Below are positions 61,215 to 64,000 of a DNA stretch of 64,000 nt, one piece after another. A program made the position numbers and the translations under genes. Under the pieces are notes generated by a model, which saw nothing but the letters and a program-made list of their open reading frames with translations, was not told the DNA's origin and did no database searches. Source of the DNA: G965197715 sp965247615 (GTDB lineage Bacteria; Chloroflexota; Dehalococcoidia; Lucifugimonadales; UBA1127); NCBI GenBank assembly GCA_965247615.1, contig OZ252022.1, forward strand, positions 2,542,001 through 2,606,000, written 5' to 3'. The first letter of the stretch is position 1; each line of letters opens with the position of its first letter.

Positions 61215-62906
61215 ATGGTGAAGCTCTCTGCGGGGCAGGCTGTCGTAGAAGCGCTGCGAGCGGAAGGGGTCCCGTACCTGTACGGGGTGGTCGGATCGGC
61301 GTACCTGGAGGTGCTGGACGCCATGTGGGGAGCGGAGGACATCCGCTTCATGGGGGCCCGGCACGAGCAAGGGGCGGCGTTCATGGCCCTGGGGTACGCG
61401 CTGGCGACGGGCCGGCCGGGGGTCTGCATCGCGCAGAACGGGCCGGGGGTGACCAACCTGCTGACGGGGGTCGCGGGGGCCAAGTTCACGCATGCGCCCA
61501 TGGTGGTGCTGGCCGGAGCGCCGATGAGCGGGCAGGTGTACAAGGACTCGTTCCAGGAGCTGGACCAGATGTCCATCTTCCGGCCGGTCTGCAAGGCCGT
61601 GCTGCAGGTCAACCAGGGCCAGCGCATCACGGAGATACTGCGCCACGCCTTCCGTGTGGCGACGACGGGGAAGATGGGCCCCGTGTTGGTGGACCTACCC
61701 CGGGACCTGCTCAACGAGAAGGACCTGGAGATGGAGGTGCTGGCGCCGGAGTCGTACCGGCCCGAGCAGCGCCAGCCGGGCGACCCGGCCCTGGTGGAGC
61801 GGGCCGCGGGGCTGCTGCGGCAGGCGGCGTTTCCGGTGGTCGTCGCGGGAGGTGGGGTGACGTGGAGCGGCGCGGAGGCGGAGGTCGCACGCTTGGCGGA
61901 GGCGCTGGGGGCGCCCGTGGTGACGTCCTATGAACACTATGACGCCGTCGACAACAACCACCCGCTGTTCATCGGGGGGTTGGGCCGTGCGGGGACACCG
62001 GAGGCGCGGGAGGCTGCTCAGCAGGCCGACGTCGTGCTGGCGCTGGGCACGCGCCTGGGGCATTTCACGACCTTCTACAACAATACCTATGTTCCGCAGG
62101 GGGCGCGGATCATCCAGGTGGAGATCGACCCCCAGGAGATCGGCAGGCACTTCCCGGTGGCGGTGGGCATCTGCGGCGACGCGAAGGCTGTTGCCAGCGC
62201 TCTGCTGAGGGACCTGGCGGACAACCCGTCGCCCGTGCGGGACCGGCCTGCCGCGGAGGCCGCCAGGCTGCGGGAGGCCCGGCGCGAACGCCTGGAGGCG
62301 GAGGGTGGACTGGACACGATGCCGATGAAGCCGCAGCGCTTCTACCACGCGCTGCGGGGTGCGCTGCCAAGCAACGCGGCCGTGGTGTTCGATGCGGGCG
62401 CGGCGCCCGCGTACGGCTTCGACCGGCTGGTGTTCAGTGAGCCGGGCAGCGCGTTCAGCTCTGGGGAGCTGGGGTGCATCGGGTCGGGCCTGCCCATCGC
62501 CATTGGGGTGAAGATGGCCCAGCCGGGGCGTCCAGTGGTGAGCATAAGCGGCGACGGGGGCTTCTTCATGAACGCGCAGGAGCTGGAGAGCGCGGTGCGC
62601 TGGGGTGTGCCGACGGTGAGCATTGTGCTGAACAACGGGTCGTGGGGCTCCGAGAAGGCCTACCAGAAGTTCCTGTATGGGGGGCGGTACATCGAGGCCG
62701 ACATCGGCAATCCGCGTTATGACAAACTGGTGGAGCTGTGCGGTGGGCGCGGGTTCTACGTCGAGAGGCCGGAGGAGCTGGCGGCGGCGCTGGAGGAGGC
62801 CCTGGCGTGCGGCCAACCCGCCGTGCTGGAGGCGCCGATCGACCCGGATGAGCTGCCGTACCCGGCACGGGTGGCCGACGTGTTCGCGGGCCGCGGAGGA
62901 GGGTAG
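61215..62906 (+). CDS. Thiamine diphosphate-dependent enzyme (acetolactate synthase-like)
   Basis: 563 aa with the three domains of the ThDP decarboxylase family. The activating Glu is in ARHEQGAAF, and the ThDP/Mg motif runs from GDGGFFM to VLNNGS. It is a large subunit-type protein with no small regulatory subunit near. Sulfoacetaldehyde acetyltransferase, oxalyl-CoA decarboxylase or acetolactate synthase are all possible. AAGGAGG lies seven bases before the ATG. Confidence 0.87.
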   Translation: MVKLSAGQAVVEALRAEGVPYLYGVVGSAYLEVLDAMWGAEDIRFMGARHEQGAAFMALGYALATGRPGVCIAQNGPGVTNLLTGVAGAKFTHAPMVVLAGAPMSGQVYKDSFQELDQMSIFRPVCKAVLQVNQGQRITEILRHAFRVATTGKMGPVLVDLPRDLLNEKDLEMEVLAPESYRPEQRQPGDPALVERAAGLLRQAAFPVVVAGGGVTWSGAEAEVARLAEALGAPVVTSYEHYDAVDNNHPLFIGGLGRAGTPEAREAAQQADVVLALGTRLGHFTTFYNNTYVPQGARIIQVEIDPQEIGRHFPVAVGICGDAKAVASALLRDLADNPSPVRDRPAAEAARLREARRERLEAEGGLDTMPMKPQRFYHALRGALPSNAAVVFDAGAAPAYGFDRLVFSEPGSAFSSGELGCIGSGLPIAIGVKMAQPGRPVVSISGDGGFFMNAQELESAVRWGVPTVSIVLNNGSWGSEKAYQKFLYGGRYIEADIGNPRYDKLVELCGGRGFYVERPEELAAALEEALACGQPAVLEAPIDPDELPYPARVADVFAGRGGG

Positions 62907-62981
62907 GGGGCAACGGCGTGCGCAGGGCGGCGCAGCGGCGCGCGTGGGGGGCGGGAAGCGTCTCGTCAGCCGCGGCGAAGG

Positions 62982-63647
62982 TCAATACTTGGAGACGTTG
63001 ATCTCCGTCATCTTGCCGGTGACGAGGAAGATGGCCCGCTCCGCGATGTTGGTGGCCCGGTCCGCGATGCGCTCCAAGTCGTGGGCGACCCAGAGGAGAT
63101 AGGTTGCGCGCTGGATGCTGCTGGGGTCCTGGATCATCATGAGGAGCAGCTCCCGGTATATCTGGTCGTAGAGGCCGTCGACGTCATCGTCGTCATTGCA
63201 CACCTTGTGCGCGGCGATGATGTCCCGATTGACGAGGGCATCGAGGCTCTGACGCAGCATGGCCGTTGCCTTTTCCGCCATGCGGGGTATATCGATGAGG
63301 GGCTTCAGGGGGGGCTCATCGCCCATCATAATGCTGATCTTGCCAATGCCCTCGGCGTAGTCGCCCATGCGCTCCAGCTCCACGGAGATGTGGAGGATGG
63401 TGATGATGGCGCGGAGGTCGCCGGCCATGGGCTGCTGGGTGGCGATGAGGTTAATGCACAGGTCCTCAAGCTCGAAGCGCTTTCTGTCGATGTAGTCATC
63501 TTCGAGGACGACCTGGCGTGAGGCCTCGAGGTCGCGGCGCTTGAGGGCGTCGAGGGCCCGGCTGATGGCCTTTTCCACCATGCTGCCCATGAAAAGGAGC
63601 TCATCCTGAAGGGTGCGCAGGTCTCTGTCGAAGGTTGCCCTGACCAT
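62982..63647 (-). CDS. phoU: Phosphate transport regulator PhoU
   Basis: 221 aa, two three-helix bundles with metal-binding acidic motifs (ERMGDYAEG and ERIADRATN). It modulates PhoR/Pst signalling and lowers phosphate uptake. It follows pstB by 17 bp on the same strand, in the usual pst-phoU order. Confidence 0.92.
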   Translation of the reverse strand: MVRATFDRDLRTLQDELLFMGSMVEKAISRALDALKRRDLEASRQVVLEDDYIDRKRFELEDLCINLIATQQPMAGDLRAIITILHISVELERMGDYAEGIGKISIMMGDEPPLKPLIDIPRMAEKATAMLRQSLDALVNRDIIAAHKVCNDDDDVDGLYDQIYRELLLMMIQDPSSIQRATYLLWVAHDLERIADRATNIAERAIFLVTGKMTEINVSKY

Positions 63648-63664
63648 GTTCTTCCCCCTGTCGG

Positions 63665-64000
63665 CTAGCTGAACCGGCCGGTGATGTAGGCCTCGGTGCG
63701 TTCGTCCTGGGGGTCCGTGAAGATTTGCTGTGTCATGCCATGTTCTACCACGTAACCGGCCCTGTCGTCACCCATCATGAGAAAAGCGGTCTCGTGGGAG
63801 ACGCGGGCGGCCTGCTGCATGTTGTGGGTGACGATGACGATGGTGACGTCGGCGACGAGCTCGCGGATGAGCTCCTCGATGGCGAGGGTAGCGATGGGGT
63901 CCAAAGCCGAGGCGGGCTCGTCCATGAGGACGACCTCGGGCTCTACGGCGAGGGCGCGGGCGATGCATAGGCGCTGCTGCTGGCCGCCGGAGAGGGTCAG
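63665..64000 (-). CDS. pstB: Phosphate ABC transporter ATP-binding protein PstB, 3' part
   Basis: The C-terminal 111 residues only; the gene runs off the right edge. The signature LSGGQQQRLCIARAL and Walker B VVLMDEPASALDP are visible, then THNMQQAARVSHETAFL, which is characteristic of PstB. It powers high-affinity phosphate uptake. Confidence 0.92.
   Translation of the reverse strand: MTLSGGQQQRLCIARALAVEPEVVLMDEPASALDPIATLAIEELIRELVADVTIVIVTHNMQQAARVSHETAFLMMGDDRAGYVVEHGMTQQIFTDPQDERTEAYITGRFS

Overview
This is high-GC bacterial chromosome (roughly two thirds G+C by eye). It carries short-chain dehydrogenases, a flavin monooxygenase-type enzyme, CoA-transferase, thiolase, Rieske and cupin genes, few mobile genes and one tRNA. 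That mix, with an EF-P/EpmA/lysine-aminomutase cluster and selenoproteins, would fit a heterotrophic member of the Chloroflexota (Dehalococcoidia/SAR202-like). This is an inference from gene content: the window has no rRNA or marker gene that settles it.

Layout. 0.1-3.7 kb: a glycine-betaine (proVWX-type) ABC operon with a recognisable promoter. 4-9 kb: an MFS exporter, an SDR, a MOSC protein, an isochorismatase-fold protein without its catalytic Cys, and a CMD-family protein. 9.0-9.9 kb: tRNA-Asp and a thioredoxin-like selenoprotein read through an in-frame TGA. 10.2-12.8 kb: a copper P-type ATPase with a YHS protein. 12.9-15.4 kb: small proteins, DinB and an SDR. 15.7-18.8 kb: EF-P, its lysyl ligase (EpmA) and a divergent lysine 2,3-aminomutase, which form a translation-factor modification module. 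19-21.5 kb: an M20 peptidase and an MFS transporter. 21.6-29.6 kb: an accessory stretch with two DUF262/DUF1524 (GmrSD-like) putative restriction proteins, a toxin-antitoxin pair between direct repeats, an AlkA-like glycosylase and a thiolase/DUF35 pair. 29.8-41.1 kb: an MFS exporter, SDRs, dienelactone hydrolase, GNAT, a BNR-repeat protein, an LLM oxidoreductase, a Fic protein, a second (deiodinase-like) selenoprotein and a two-subunit CoA transferase. 41.5-46.6 kb: VOC, a DUF3644 plus metallopeptidase-like pair, a DUF2207-like membrane protein and a decayed IS30 element. 46.9-55 kb: two cupin dioxygenase-like paralogues, an orphan EutA, a Rieske oxygenase, a LigJ-like amidohydrolase and two tandem RraA-type aldolases, which look like an aromatic-acid catabolic cluster. 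55-64 kb: trehalose phosphatase, a GH2 glycosidase, a membrane glycosyltransferase, an SDR without catalytic Tyr, a ThDP enzyme, PhoU and the start of PstB.

Two features run through the window. First, an interspersed REP-like repeat with a GTCGC-GCCA-GCGAC hairpin occurs more than ten times in one orientation. It often abuts stop codons and sits between the CoA-transferase subunit genes and inside the dead IS30. Second, plus-strand G/C skew is G-rich up to about 31 kb, C-rich from about 31.2 to 46 kb, then G-rich again, whatever the gene strand.

The strongest unexpected observation is the pair of in-frame TGA codons (9721-9723 and 39098-39100). Each lies at the redox-active position of a thioredoxin-fold protein, and each is followed 11-15 nt later by a perfect bacterial SECIS-like hairpin. 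A standard gene caller would split or truncate both genes.
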